Assembly (NCBI GenBank): GCA_029259745.1
Contig: JAJDEO010000037.1
Coordinates: 1 to 61,133 of the forward strand
DNA from: Planctomycetota bacterium
GTDB taxonomy: Bacteria > Planctomycetota > B15-G4
Direction: 5' to 3'
Length of the DNA stretch: 61,133 bases
In this document: positions 10,941 to 20,297 of the stretch, in pieces
Layout of the letters: every line of letters starts with the position of its first letter
Position numbering within the stretch: position 1 is the stretch's first letter
Translations under genes and position numbers: made by a program
The notes under the pieces: generated by a model
The model's database searches: none
Seen by the model: only the letters and a program-made list of their open reading frames with translations
What the model was told of the DNA's origin: nothing

Positions 10941-10974
10941 CCGAGCGCGCAGACGGCATCGTCGGCGCGCTCGG
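10941..10974. terminator. Hairpin between convergent genes
   Basis: CCGAGCGCGC and GCGCGCTCGG form a perfect 10-bp stem around a 14-base loop. It lies between the convergent PLP-enzyme and M56-peptidase genes. There is no T-tract. Confidence 0.55.
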
Positions 10975-11006
10975 TCACTGCGCTCGTCACGCGACTGCTC
11001 GGGAGC

Positions 11007-13913
11007 TCAGCGCCCCTTCGTGAGCACGTAGCGCGCATCGAGAAGTGAATCCTTCACGACCCCGTCGCGCTTGCGCGGGGCCTTCTCTTCGACCTTGAGG
11101 CTCTCTTCGATCTCCTCGACCTCGCCGCAGGGTTCTTCCTCGACGCACGGCTCGTCGCAGCAGGCATCGTCGGCCGCAGCGTCGAGCCAAGACCAACCGG
11201 CATCGAACGTGTGCCAGTCGATCACGATCTCGTCGTCGAAGCCGTCGAGTTCGTGCGGCCACTCGACATCCCAGTCGGCGAAGGCGTCTTCCCACTCGAT
11301 CCATGAATCGCTCAGCTCCCGATCGAGGTCGACCCACATGTCTGGGTCGACGATCACTTGGATGTCGGCCCACTCGTGCTCGCTCATCTCGCCCCAGTCG
11401 AAGCCGTCGTGCCATACGAAACCGTCATGGCCATGCGCACTTTCGTGCTCGAGCTCGTCGTCGTGTGTGCAGCCTTCGCGACAACGGTACTCGCAGTCGT
11501 GATCGCACTCTTCGAGTCCGTCGAACATGCCTTCGAAGGCGGACTCGAGTTCCTCGTAGGCATCCTCGAGTTCTTCTTCGGCGTCCTCGAACGCCTCTTC
11601 GAGATCCTCCATCTGACCTTCGAAGACCTGCTCGAGTTCTTCGAAGCGGTCGGCGTACTCATACTCGAAGCCCTCGATTTCATCGTTGAGAGCCTGCGCC
11701 CATGCGTCGTAGCGGTCGTCGATTTCGTCGTTGAAGTCCTCGAGTTGACCCTCGAAGTCCTCTGACAGATCCTCGAAGCGCTCTTCCCACTCGTCCTCCC
11801 AGTCGTCGAGCTCGTGCTCGTCAGCGGAGTCGCTGCGATCCAACGACTCGCGCTCGTCCTTGAGCTGGCGCAGGGCGTGGTCCCAGGCATTGTGGATGGC
11901 CGCGTTGCCGGTGTCGCGCTCGTGCTCCAGCGCACGCTCGAAGTCGCGTTCATGCTCGCCGTGATGCCGCGATTCCTCGCGTGACATCTCGCGTTCGAGC
12001 ATCTCGGTTGCCCGTGCGAACTCACGCTCGATTGCCTGCATCTGACGTGCACGGTCCTGTTCGAGACGCTCGTACTGACGTTCGACATCGAGGAGCGCGC
12101 GGCGCATGTCCGCTTCGTCGCCCCTCTGGCGCGGTTCGCGCGCGTCACGCAGCTCGCGGGGTTCGCGGGGCTCGCGTGCGTCACGCGGTTCGCGAGGTTC
12201 GCGAGGTTCGCGCGCGTCACGCGGTTCGCGTGCATCGCGTGCATCGCGTGCATCACGTGCATCACGTGCATCACGGGGTTCGCGGGGTTCGCGGGGTTCG
12301 CGGGGCTGGCGCGGTGCGCGGGCGCGCCGCGGCTCGTCGCCGAGACTCGCTCGACCAAGCGTCAGGTGAGCCTTGCCGTTCGATCCCAGCAGGTGCACGG
12401 CGTCGCCGTCGACGATGAGGACGTTGTCACCGACGCGAATCTGGCCGAGTTCGTCGAGCGCGTCGAGTGCCACCGGACGTCCGTTCGCGAACAGACGCAC
12501 CTGACCGTCCTCGACGATCAGCACGATGCCCTTCTCCTCGTCGTCGCCGTCCTCCGTCCAGCTCGCTGGAAGCGCCAGGACACCCGCATGCTGGACCGCG
12601 TGCGGCGCCTCGTGGCCGTCGTGGAGCGCGCGATGCAGCGACGCAAGCCAGCCGTCAGCCTCGGCATCTCCGACGAACGACGGCACGCCGCACGACACGA
12701 TACCGAGCATCAGCAGACACGCCGCCAACGCCCGCAGCGCCTGCGGACCGCGACGCACGTCCGTGGCGGCCAAGCGCTCGACACGCTTGACGAGCGACGA
12801 GTCGTTGCGCGCCATGCCCGGCATGAGTGGCAGCGCAGGTTCCTGACGCACCCACCCGGCAACGCGCGCCAGGCATTCGGCGAGCACGAGTCGGCGGCCG
12901 GTCGCCTGCACGGCCCAGTCGTCACAGAGATACTCGGAGACATCCTGCCAACGACGGCGCGCGAGGCGCAGCAGCGGCTGGAAGAAGAACACCGACTCGA
13001 GAACAGCCGTGACGTTGAGCCACAGCGGATCCTTGCGACGCACATGCGCCATCTCGTGGGCCATCATGGCCTCCTTTTCATGGGGACTCAGTTCGTGCAC
13101 GGCCCGCGGGGGAATGCAGATCTCGCGGCGACCGACGACAACCGGACCGGCGAGGAAGGGCGACGACGTGAGGTCGACGCGGGTTCGCAGCCCGGCGCGG
13201 CGGCACAGGCGCGAGAGGATCGAAAGAAGCGCGCCGTCGGTGACGTGTTCGCGTGTCGACAGAGCACGACCGAGGCGACGCCGCGTCGCCGCCCAGCGTC
13301 CGAGGCCAACGGCTGCGAGCACGGCCCAGAGAACGGCGGCGACGAGCCCGAGGTCGTTCGGCATGAGCGCGAAGTGCGGAGTCGATTGCGACTCGTTGGC
13401 TGCACGCTCGGGTCTCGTCGAGCGTGCCTCGGCCGCCTCGGATGGGACGTAATCAGCGCGTTGCCCGAGCGGCACGAGCGACTCCGAGATCATGAACTCG
13501 CCCGTTCGGAACGGCGCACGGTCATGCGTCCGCCTCCGGTCGGCGATCTGCTTCTGGAGCGACCGAGCGTCTTCATCGTGTTCGGCATGCCGCACGACGC
13601 GTGACGGCTCATCGGCATTCAGGCCATCGGCATTCAGGCCATCGGGTATCAGTCCACCGGGTATCAGTCCACCGGGTATCAGAGCGATCTTTCCACCCAG
13701 CGGCTCGAGCCCGAAGCCGAGCTGCAGGCTCGCCGTCACGACGCCGCCGACGATCGCGAACTTCCAGAGCGCGTCCTCGGTGGTTGCGTGGCGCACGAGG
13801 CGCATGCGCGTGGCGAGCCAAACGCCGCCGATCATCAGCGACGAGTGCAGCAGGAACGTCAGCAGGAAGGCCAGCAGGCCCAAGGTCCATCCCGTCATGG
13901 CTGGCTCACTCAT
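11007..13913 (-). CDS. M56 (BlaR1/MecR1-like) membrane peptidase with long repetitive acidic tail
   Basis: The 968-residue protein starts with hydrophobic segments near 10-35 and 47-70 and a third near 185-205. An M56 zinc-peptidase domain follows, with [13 protein letters not shown] (HEMAH at 286-290) and the downstream [10 protein letters not shown] further membrane segment is at about 397-412. The tail is exceptional. About residues 531-595 are a run of RDA and REP triplets. These are followed by a charged coiled coil (about 610-710), a very acidic Phe/Tyr/Trp-rich stretch to about 795, and a Cys/His cluster [18 protein letters not shown]. BlaR1 relatives sense a signal outside and cleave the partner repressor. 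The gene overlaps the BlaI-like gene by four bases (ATGA), so this protein is its likely partner. Confidence 0.88.
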   Translation of the reverse strand: MSEPAMTGWTLGLLAFLLTFLLHSSLMIGGVWLATRMRLVRHATTEDALWKFAIVGGVVTASLQLGFGLEPLGGKIALIPGGLIPGGLIPDGLNADGLNADEPSRVVRHAEHDEDARSLQKQIADRRRTHDRAPFRTGEFMISESLVPLGQRADYVPSEAAEARSTRPERAANESQSTPHFALMPNDLGLVAAVLWAVLAAVGLGRWAATRRRLGRALSTREHVTDGALLSILSRLCRRAGLRTRVDLTSSPFLAGPVVVGRREICIPPRAVHELSPHEKEAMMAHEMAHVRRKDPLWLNVTAVLESVFFFQPLLRLARRRWQDVSEYLCDDWAVQATGRRLVLAECLARVAGWVRQEPALPLMPGMARNDSSLVKRVERLAATDVRRGPQALRALAACLLMLGIVSCGVPSFVGDAEADGWLASLHRALHDGHEAPHAVQHAGVLALPASWTEDGDDEEKGIVLIVEDGQVRLFANGRPVALDALDELGQIRVGDNVLIVDGDAVHLLGSNGKAHLTLGRASLGDEPRRARAPRQPREPREPREPRDARDARDARDARDAREPRDAREPREPREPRDAREPREPRELRDAREPRQRGDEADMRRALLDVERQYERLEQDRARQMQAIEREFARATEMLEREMSREESRHHGEHERDFERALEHERDTGNAAIHNAWDHALRQLKDERESLDRSDSADEHELDDWEDEWEERFEDLSEDFEGQLEDFNDEIDDRYDAWAQALNDEIEGFEYEYADRFEELEQVFEGQMEDLEEAFEDAEEELEDAYEELESAFEGMFDGLEECDHDCEYRCREGCTHDDELEHESAHGHDGFVWHDGFDWGEMSEHEWADIQVIVDPDMWVDLDRELSDSWIEWEDAFADWDVEWPHELDGFDDEIVIDWHTFDAGWSWLDAAADDACCDEPCVEEEPCGEVEEIEESLKVEEKAPRKRDGVVKDSLLDARYVLTKGR
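12130..12320 (-). repeat. Nine-base tandem repeat tract inside the M56 gene
   Basis: The tract is built from 9-base units of the types GCATCGCGT, GCATCACGT and GGTTCGCGG, with single variants. On the coding strand they spell RDA and REP tripeptides. All unit lengths are multiples of three, so changes in copy number would keep the frame and only alter linker length. Confidence 0.8.
13613..13687 (-). repeat. Five 15-base tandem repeats inside the M56 gene
   Basis: The units are of two kinds, GGCATTCAGGCCATC-like and GGGTATCAGTCCACC-like. They encode the pentapeptides [20 protein letters not shown] and NADEP just after the second membrane segment (about residues 79-103). Confidence 0.75.
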
Positions 13914-14314
13914 GCCTGGCCCTCGTCTGCCGGGCCCTGGTCGTCGGCGCGGCGCATCGAGTCGAGCAGCGCCTGGACGCGGTCGAGGTCGCCCGACTTG
14001 ACGCTCTTGGGGTCGAGGAGATGGCTGACGAGCGCCGTGACGTCGCCCTCGAACAGCCCGTCGGTCACCGTCTCGAGCACCTCCGAGCGCACCTCGTGCT
14101 CGCTCACCAGCGGCCGGTAGACGAACTTGCGGCCCTCGGTGTCGTGCGTGACGAGGCGGCGCTTCTCCATGCGTGAGAGGAGCGTCGCCACCGTGGACGA
14201 GGCCAGGTCGCGCTCGTCGGGCAGCGCCCGGTGCACGTCCGCGACCGTCCCCCTTCCCATTTCCCAGAGCACGCGCAGAATCGCGAGCTGAACGTCGGAA
14301 AGCTGGAACATCAT
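13910..14314 (-). CDS. BlaI/MecI/CopY-family transcriptional repressor
   Basis: The 134-residue protein is a typical BlaI-family repressor. The winged helix covers about residues 5-75 ([40 protein letters not shown]). The C-terminal helices would dimerise and contain the region usually cut by the M56 partner. Two adjacent ATG codons (14314, 14311) follow GGAGG; the second has the better spacing. Just upstream are TACA-NN-TGTA boxes, so it probably represses its own operon and is released when the M56 protein cleaves it. Other targets are unknown; the neighbouring polyketide cluster is a possibility only. Confidence 0.92.
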   Translation of the reverse strand: MMFQLSDVQLAILRVLWEMGRGTVADVHRALPDERDLASSTVATLLSRMEKRRLVTHDTEGRKFVYRPLVSEHEVRSEVLETVTDGLFEGDVTALVSHLLDPKSVKSGDLDRVQALLDSMRRADDQGPADEGQA

Positions 14315-14343
14315 GGCTCCTCCACGGGTCGGTCGTCTTCAGC

Positions 14344-14381
14344 TACGGGTGTAAGACTACAGGTGTAGCTGTAACCGTCAA
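14344..14381 (-). promoter_or_regulatory. Promoter with tandem BlaI/CopY-type operator boxes
   Basis: TACAGGTGTA at 14358-14367 matches the TACA-NN-TGTA core of BlaI/CopY operators exactly. TACGGGTGTA at 14344-14353 is a one-base variant, 14 bases away. On the minus strand TTGACG (14376-14381) is a good -35 element, and the boxes cover the spacer and the -10 area. This fits autorepression of the BlaI/M56 operon. Confidence 0.7.
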
Positions 14382-14423
14382 GGGGGTGACGCGGCGGATT
14401 GACCGGGCGTCACGGGTCTGCCA

Positions 14424-15095
14424 TCAGAGCTCGCGAACGGCGCTGGCAAGGCTCGCGAAGACGCCCGCTGGGCTCGCCGGCATCGGCAGCACCGAGCGTG
14501 CCGCGGGCGCGACGGCGAGCAGAACGACGATGGCCGCGAAGTCGGCGGCGATCCCGGCGCAGGGCGTCTCGAGGCACTCGAGATGTGCCACGACTGCGAA
14601 GCGTGCCTCGCCATCGTGCTCGAGCAGGCGCAGCCCTTCGGCAAACGCGTCGCCGTCGACGCCCGGCCCGATCGAGAGGCTCATCGTCACGCCGCGCAAG
14701 TCATGGGCGATCGCGACCTCGCCGAGTCCCATGTTCGACAGCGTGTAGGGAAAGGCGCCCGAGTCGACCATCTCGTTGGCGAGGCTTGCCGCAAAGCGTC
14801 GGTCCGTCTCGAGACTGCCCCGCAGCGATTCGACGAGCAACGCCGTCGACGCGCGGGCGTCCGGGGGGACGATGCGCTCGATGCCCGTTGCGGCCGCGGC
14901 CATGACGAGGGCGCGCGAGGCGAGGTCGAGGCGGCGGGAGTTCGGGTGCGGACGTCCGCACAGCTCGCGGTACGTGCGCGCCGTCCCGCCGGGCGTCACG
15001 CCGAGATCATCCCAGCGCGCGTCGATACCGCCCGTGCCGCTGACGCCCGTCGCGTCGACACAACCCACGCCGGCGATGACGATCGACGCGCTCAT
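14424..15095 (-). CDS. Ketosynthase-like protein without catalytic Cys (chain-length-factor-like)
   Basis: The 223-residue protein resembles the N-terminal half of a ketosynthase: VAGVGCVDATG-like opening and FPYTLSNMGLGEVAIAHDLRG. The segment where an active KS has its nucleophilic cysteine (VTMSLSIGPG here) lacks it. Its His/Lys half is absent. It follows the KS gene with a four-base overlap, so the two proteins probably pair as a KS/CLF-like heterodimer, as in type II polyketide systems. This is the last gene of the first operon. The start is the ATG at 15095. Confidence 0.75.
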   Translation of the reverse strand: MSASIVIAGVGCVDATGVSGTGGIDARWDDLGVTPGGTARTYRELCGRPHPNSRRLDLASRALVMAAAATGIERIVPPDARASTALLVESLRGSLETDRRFAASLANEMVDSGAFPYTLSNMGLGEVAIAHDLRGVTMSLSIGPGVDGDAFAEGLRLLEHDGEARFAVVAHLECLETPCAGIAADFAAIVVLLAVAPAARSVLPMPASPAGVFASLASAVREL

Positions 15096-16198
15096 GCCTC
15101 GAACACCAACGCCGACTGCACGCCGCCGAAGCCGCCCGCCACTTTCACGGCGCAGCGCGCGCGGCCGAGGCGTCGCGGTGTCGTCGTGAGGTCGAGGCGT
15201 GTGTCGACGTCCGGTGTCTCGAGGCCGACGTTGCGCGGCACGACGCCGCGGCGCAACGCCTCGCACGCGATGATCGACTCGATCACACCAGCAGCTCCGA
15301 GCGTGTGACCGATCTGCCCCTTGCTGCCGAAGGCCGGTGGCGTCGTGCCCCCGAAGGCATCGCCGAGTGCGCGCGCTTCGGACGCGTCGTTGCTCGGCGT
15401 CGCCGTGCCGTGCAGGTGGAGGACATCGACATCTGCAGCCGCGACGCACGCGTCGCGCAACGCGCGCTCGACCGCCAAACGCAAGCCGAGCCCGTCCGGC
15501 GAGGGACGCAACGCGTGGTGTGCATCGTTCGCGCCACCGGCGCCCGTCAGAGCAACGCCGCTCGACTCACCTGCCACGCCGCTCAGCAACACCGCGCCCG
15601 CCCCCTCGCCCAGCGACACACCGCGGCGACTCGCATCGAAGGGACGACACGCCTGCGGATCGAGCGCATGCAGCGCCCCGAAGCCAGCCATGACGAACTC
15701 GTTCAGCACGTCGACACCGACGACGAGCACACGCTCGCATTCGCCGGTCGCGATCCGGCGGGCGGCCAGGGCAAGGGCCGCGAGCCCCGAGGCGCACGCC
15801 GCCGACACGCACGCGAGCACGCCGCCGAGTTCGAGCTGGGTGACGAGTCGATCGGCGAGGCGTGCGTGCAGACCGAAGCCGTCGCCGGGAGGTGCGCCCG
15901 CGAGCCCCGAGAGGTCGGCCTTGGTCGAGGCGAGCACGAGTGGGATCGCCGCGCGCGAGGCGGAGATCGCCGTCAGAGCAGCGCGGGCGGCGACGACGGC
16001 CGGGACGAGCGGATCGTCGGGTGCGCGACCGCCGAGTGCCTCGCGATCGAGCTCGGCGGCCACGCGCGTCGGCGCGCGCCAGCCCGCCGTGTGGATGCGC
16101 TCGGTGATCCCGCACGCACCGGCGAAGATCTGCTCGAGCGCGGCGTCACCTGCGCCGAGAGCCGTCACGAGTCCGACGCCCGCAACGGAGACGCGCAC
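15092..16198 (-). CDS. Beta-ketoacyl-ACP synthase (FabF-like, APE cluster)
   Basis: The 368-residue protein is a complete thiolase-fold ketosynthase. VSAACASG contains the nucleophile Cys135, HLHGTATPSND contains His263, and GSKGQIGHTLGAAG contains Lys293 and His298. It would condense malonyl-ACP units on the cluster's ACP. There is no ATG near the N-terminus. GTG at 16198 gives the usual VSVAGVGLVTALG opening. A TTG at 16207 overlapping the upstream stop is the alternative. The position after the DUF3261 gene matches the order in known aryl polyene clusters. Confidence 0.88.
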   Translation of the reverse strand: MRVSVAGVGLVTALGAGDAALEQIFAGACGITERIHTAGWRAPTRVAAELDREALGGRAPDDPLVPAVVAARAALTAISASRAAIPLVLASTKADLSGLAGAPPGDGFGLHARLADRLVTQLELGGVLACVSAACASGLAALALAARRIATGECERVLVVGVDVLNEFVMAGFGALHALDPQACRPFDASRRGVSLGEGAGAVLLSGVAGESSGVALTGAGGANDAHHALRPSPDGLGLRLAVERALRDACVAAADVDVLHLHGTATPSNDASEARALGDAFGGTTPPAFGSKGQIGHTLGAAGVIESIIACEALRRGVVPRNVGLETPDVDTRLDLTTTPRRLGRARCAVKVAGGFGGVQSALVFEA

Positions 16199-16203
16199 TG
16201 GAC

Positions 16204-16857
16204 TCAAGGCGCGCCGTCCGGCAGTCGCGTCTCTTCGAGTGTCTCGACGGTGAGCCTGTAGCGTTCGCCGACGAGCACGGCGCGCGCCGGCGCCCAGGTC
16301 GACGCGTCGTCCCACTCGAACGTCACGACCACGGCGCTCGTCTCGCGCCCGAGCGACACGAAGCGACGCTCGCGGACGCGCCCCGACGCCCACACCTCGA
16401 CGACCCGTTCGTCGCCGACGTCACGCACGTGGAGTCCGTCGGCAAGAACGTGATCCGCGCCAGCGACCCACGGATACGTCACGCGCTGCACGTCGCGCAA
16501 CACACGCCGCGGCGGGAGCAAGAGCTCCTGCCCCGTGTCGTTGCGGACATCGACGTCGCCGTCACGCAAGGTCAGCGCGAATCCGACCGACCCCATGGGC
16601 GACAGGCCGATCAACGTCAGCGTGTCACCGAGGCGTTGCAAGACGGCATCGAAGCTGCGCTCCTTGCTCGCACCCGCAGCGTCGGTCCACGACGCCGTCA
16701 CGCGCTGACGCCACACGACGGTGCGCCCCAGCTCCTCGGGTGCGCGCAGCACGATGTCCGCGTCCCCTGCGAAGAGCGCCGGTGGCTCGCGTGGTGTCGA
16801 CACGCAACCGGCCAACGTGACGAGGGCAAACACAGCGAAGAACCTGCGGGCGAACAT
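16204..16857 (-). CDS. DUF3261-family lipoprotein
   Basis: The 217-residue product has a lipoprotein signal peptide (LVTLAGC, Cys about residue 18) and a beta-rich body with the segment LTLIGLSPMGSVGFALTL. DUF3261 lipoproteins recur in aryl polyene clusters. A role like LolB in placing the lipid-linked product in the outer membrane has been suggested from their context, but is not proved. The start ATG overlaps the MMPL stop by one base (TGATG), so translation is likely coupled. Confidence 0.82.
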   Translation of the reverse strand: MFARRFFAVFALVTLAGCVSTPREPPALFAGDADIVLRAPEELGRTVVWRQRVTASWTDAAGASKERSFDAVLQRLGDTLTLIGLSPMGSVGFALTLRDGDVDVRNDTGQELLLPPRRVLRDVQRVTYPWVAGADHVLADGLHVRDVGDERVVEVWASGRVRERRFVSLGRETSAVVVTFEWDDASTWAPARAVLVGERYRLTVETLEETRLPDGAP

Positions 16858-19226
16858 CAAGAGCGTGGACTCTTCGCGAGACGGAGGACGAGAGCTCGCA
16901 TGGTCACGGCAAGCACGGCGCTGAGCAAGACCCCGAGTGCCGCCGGGGCGCCGATCGCGAAGAGCGCCGGGTGATCGCAGAGCGCGAGGAAGCCGAAACC
17001 GAGGGTCGTCGACACTGACGCGACGACAACCGCGAGGTGCGTTGCATCCAGCGCACTCCCACTCTCCCCGGCCTCGCTGAGGAAGACGCCGTAGTCGACT
17101 CCCATGCTCACGACCATCAGCAGGGCAACGAGCGAGAGCAGGTTCAGCTCGAAGCCACCGAGGGCGAGCAGCGCCACCGTGGTCGACGCCGCGAGCAGAG
17201 CCGGAAGGGTGGCCACGAGCGTCGGACGCCACGCGCGATAGCGTAGTGCCACGAGGGCGAGGACGGCGAGGAGCCCGACGAGCAGAAGCTGCGTCATCCG
17301 TTCGCGATAGACTCCGTAGGCCCGGCCGAGTTCGCCCGCGATGTCGACGAGTGCTGCGCCCTCGATGGCGTCGACGCGAACGGCAAGAGCCGCTTCGTCG
17401 CTGATTCCGTGGACGAAGCTGAGCACAGCTACTTCGTCGCCGAGAGCAACTCGGAACGGGCGCACGAGCGCCGCCATCGGCGTGGCCGTGACATCCGACC
17501 ACAGCAGCGGTTCGGGAGCCGGCGACTCGAGTTCGACGCGTAGCGGCTCGAAGGCGTCGACGACGAAGCCTTCGCGCGCGAGAGCTGCCGCGACGCGCGC
17601 CCACAGCGTCTCGTCCTCGCGCACGACGGCGTCGCGGCGGCGCTGCAACTCCGGGCTCGGGAGCAGGGCCGCCAGGCTGCGTACGCCGACGACCTCGCCG
17701 GCGTCCTGCGCGTCACGGAGTGCCAGTGCGACGCGATCGTTTGTCGCCAAGGCTTGATCGATGTCGGCGCCGACGGCCACGACGAGATGTCCCTGTTCAT
17801 ACGGCGCGACGCGCGAACGCACGGCGGCATCCTCGGCCAGTAGCTCGGGATCGAGCCGCTGCAGCCCCGCGACGTCATCATTCCAGACGACCTGCGACAG
17901 CCCGACGGCGCTCACGACGACCGCGAGAACGACAGGCGCCGCGAGCACGCCCCGCGGGCCCACGGCAATGCGACGCACACTGCCGACCACGCGTTGCGCG
18001 AGCGGCGTCACGCGCGGTTCGACGGCCATCAAGCTCGGGAGGAAGACGCGTGTGGCCGCGAGTGCGGCTGCGACTCCGGCGGCCGCGAAGAGCGCCATCT
18101 CGCGCAGGCCGGGAAAGCTCGAGACGAGCAGCGCAACGAACCCAACCACCGTCGTGGCCGCGCCGAGTGAGAGCCCGGCCCAGATCTGCTCGAGCGTCTG
18201 TCGCGCGCCGCGTGGGTCGCGTGCGAGGAGCTGATGACAAGAAACGTGGATCGTGTAGTCGATGCTGACGCCGATCAACGCGGCCCCGAAAGCGAGCGTG
18301 ATCCCGTGGATGCGCCCGAACGCGAGCAGACAGGCAGCCGTGCCGACGAGGAAGCCGCTTGCGAGCACGGGGATCGTGATCGCCACGAGTCGCAGCGAGC
18401 CGAAGAGCGCCACGAGCAAGAGCGTGACGCCGATGATCGAGCCCCAGCTGACGCGTCGGACGTCGGAGCGAATGCCGGCCTCGGCGTGCAAGGCGAAACG
18501 CGCCGCGCCCGCGAAGGAGAGCGCGAGTTCGCCGCCGTGCCGCTCGTCGACGCGCGCGAACGCCGCCTGGACGCCGGCGATGAACGGGCGCATCGCCGCG
18601 GCGTCGAAGGAAGCCGAACGCGTGCCGAGAAACAGCACGGCGGCGCGTTCGTCCGCAGCGAGGAAGCGGCCGTCGACGATGACGATGTCCTCGGCGCCCG
18701 ACGATTGCAGTCCTTCGAAGACGGACGGCAGGACGAGCCATGGATCGCCCGGAGCCACGCGCGAGACGAGCGCCGACATCGGCGTTGCCAGAGTGTCGCG
18801 CATGTCCCTGAGCGCTGCGTCGATCCCCGCGTCCGACGTCCGCGCTCCGGCGTCCTCGAGGAATCCGAACCTGCGCGGTTGGTAGAGCTCCCAGAGCGCG
18901 GCCTCGACGCCCACGGGCGGACCGCCTTCGAGAAACGCGAGCTCCGCGGCGACCCGCTCCTCGGCGCGCAGAGCCACTTCGAACTCGGCGCCGATTGCCG
19001 CGACATCGCGCGCCTCGGCGCCCGGCGGCGCGTCGACGACGAGCAACAGCGTTCGCGACAACTCACCCGACGCCAGCTCGCGCGCCCAAGTCGCGCGCGA
19101 CGAATCGGCATCGGACGGCAAGAAGTGCGTGATGTCGTTCGTGATCTCGAAGCGCGATGCCACGAACACGGCGACTGCCGCGAGGGCGATGGCGCCCAGC
19201 GCAACTCGCCGTGACTCGGTCGTCAT
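16857..19226 (-). CDS. MMPL/RND-family exporter
   Basis: The 789-residue protein has the RND layout twice. A first membrane segment (about 8-25) and a periplasmic domain (about 26-255) are followed by five or six helices with a sterol-sensing-like block (GVSIDYTIH). The pattern is then repeated and ends with GVDYGVFLSEAG in the second block. The Asp residues in these blocks fit proton coupling. MMPL-type proteins move lipids. In this operon it would export the polyene-lipid together with the LolA-like and DUF3261 proteins. It overlaps the LolA-like gene by four bases. Confidence 0.9.
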   Translation of the reverse strand: MTTESRRVALGAIALAAVAVFVASRFEITNDITHFLPSDADSSRATWARELASGELSRTLLLVVDAPPGAEARDVAAIGAEFEVALRAEERVAAELAFLEGGPPVGVEAALWELYQPRRFGFLEDAGARTSDAGIDAALRDMRDTLATPMSALVSRVAPGDPWLVLPSVFEGLQSSGAEDIVIVDGRFLAADERAAVLFLGTRSASFDAAAMRPFIAGVQAAFARVDERHGGELALSFAGAARFALHAEAGIRSDVRRVSWGSIIGVTLLLVALFGSLRLVAITIPVLASGFLVGTAACLLAFGRIHGITLAFGAALIGVSIDYTIHVSCHQLLARDPRGARQTLEQIWAGLSLGAATTVVGFVALLVSSFPGLREMALFAAAGVAAALAATRVFLPSLMAVEPRVTPLAQRVVGSVRRIAVGPRGVLAAPVVLAVVVSAVGLSQVVWNDDVAGLQRLDPELLAEDAAVRSRVAPYEQGHLVVAVGADIDQALATNDRVALALRDAQDAGEVVGVRSLAALLPSPELQRRRDAVVREDETLWARVAAALAREGFVVDAFEPLRVELESPAPEPLLWSDVTATPMAALVRPFRVALGDEVAVLSFVHGISDEAALAVRVDAIEGAALVDIAGELGRAYGVYRERMTQLLLVGLLAVLALVALRYRAWRPTLVATLPALLAASTTVALLALGGFELNLLSLVALLMVVSMGVDYGVFLSEAGESGSALDATHLAVVVASVSTTLGFGFLALCDHPALFAIGAPAALGVLLSAVLAVTMRALVLRLAKSPRS

Positions 19227-19906
19227 CGCGATACGGTGATCCCGAACAGGGCGCGCTGCTCGTCCGCCGTGTAGACACGCTGCGGGTCGACGTCGCGGAT
19301 CGTCATGACCGACCGATCACCGCTCGGCTCGCGTACGACGATCGTCGTGACGGTGACACCGGTGCCCGAGAGTTCAAGCGCGCGGATCATCTCCGTGAGC
19401 GGCGCCGCACGCGGCGTGAGCGTCAACGTCCACGTCGCGTCACCGGGTGGCGCCTCGAAGCGCATCGCGTACGACTCCGCCAAGGCCTTCTCGTCGCCCG
19501 AGAACACCCGGACGAGCGACGTGACGAAAAGCCGCAGCGTGTTCGAGGTGCGCAGATCGATCGTCTCGGTGCCGTTGCGGTCCGTGACACGCAGGGTCTT
19601 CGGCGTGATCAGCAACGTCGCCGGCTCGGGCTCCTCGACGACGCGCGCGAGGTATCCCGGTGCCTGGTAGTGCAGTCGCCCGCGGCTCGTGAGCGGCACG
19701 GCGAGGAGCGCAAGGTGCTTCTCTTCGACGAAGCGTGCCTCGAGGCTCTTCACCTCCGCGAGCTTCGCGAACAACGCCGAGGCATCGCGCGGACGCTCCA
19801 CGGCGGCGGCGTCGCCGGCAACGGGCGCCACATCGTCGACCTGTTGAGCCGCCGTGTCGCACGCGAGCACGAGACTACAGATCAGAGAGATGAGCCAAGA
19901 TCGCAT
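19223..19906 (-). CDS. LolA-like outer-membrane lipoprotein carrier
   Basis: The 227-residue product starts with a signal peptide (MRSWLISLICSLVLA). A LolA/LolB-type half-barrel follows, with LEARFVEEKHLALLAVPLTS, RGRLHYQAPGYL and the LLITPKTLRV strand. A dedicated LolA-like protein is a regular member of aryl polyene clusters, where it probably carries the lipid-linked product through the periplasm. The start codon lies inside the end of the thioesterase gene. Confidence 0.85.
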   Translation of the reverse strand: MRSWLISLICSLVLACDTAAQQVDDVAPVAGDAAAVERPRDASALFAKLAEVKSLEARFVEEKHLALLAVPLTSRGRLHYQAPGYLARVVEEPEPATLLITPKTLRVTDRNGTETIDLRTSNTLRLFVTSLVRVFSGDEKALAESYAMRFEAPPGDATWTLTLTPRAAPLTEMIRALELSGTGVTVTTIVVREPSGDRSVMTIRDVDPQRVYTADEQRALFGITVSR

Positions 19907-20297
19907 CGGGTGTGCTCGTCAGCAGGTTGCCATCGGCGTCGGTTGTGGCGAGCACGGTGGTTGCCCGGGCACTCCAGGCGTCGCGCTCCACGTGATGCAC
20001 GTCGTAGTTGACCTTGATCAAGGGCCCGGTCTCGCTGAACCAAGCCGTGACGCGTGCCGTGTCACCCAACGTGAGCGGCACCATGTAGCGGCAGCGAACG
20101 TCGGTGATGTACATGCGATAACACAGCGCGCGGACGGCGGCAACGTCGAGCCCGACGCTGGCCATGAGCGCAGCGCGGGTGACTTCGAAGAACTCGAAGT
20201 AGCGGCCGTGCCAGACCACGCCGAGCGGATCGCAATGGTGAAACGCGACGCGGAAGTCTTCCGAAACGGCGTGATCGGGACGCACGGGACGGCTCAC
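19875..20297 (-). CDS. Hot-dog-fold thioesterase (YbgC/4HBT-like)
   Basis: The 140-residue protein is a single hot-dog domain. FHHCDPLGVVWHGRYFEFFE holds the catalytic Asp of the 4-hydroxybenzoyl-CoA thioesterase family. GTG at 20297 overlaps the upstream stop as GTGA and gives a normal N-terminus. It probably removes or transfers the chain from the ACP, or edits wrong intermediates. A thioesterase in this position is usual for aryl polyene clusters. Confidence 0.85.
   Translation of the reverse strand: MSRPVRPDHAVSEDFRVAFHHCDPLGVVWHGRYFEFFEVTRAALMASVGLDVAAVRALCYRMYITDVRCRYMVPLTLGDTARVTAWFSETGPLIKVNYDVHHVERDAWSARATTVLATTDADGNLLTSTPDAILAHLSDL

Noticed and set aside
12130..12320. Possible CRISPR array
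   Set aside because: The units are nine bases long, contiguous and without spacers; they lie in frame inside the M56 gene.
14315..14423. BlaI/M56 pair as part of the polyene operon
   Set aside because: It has its own promoter and operators in the gap after the last polyene gene; a regulatory link is possible but not shown.
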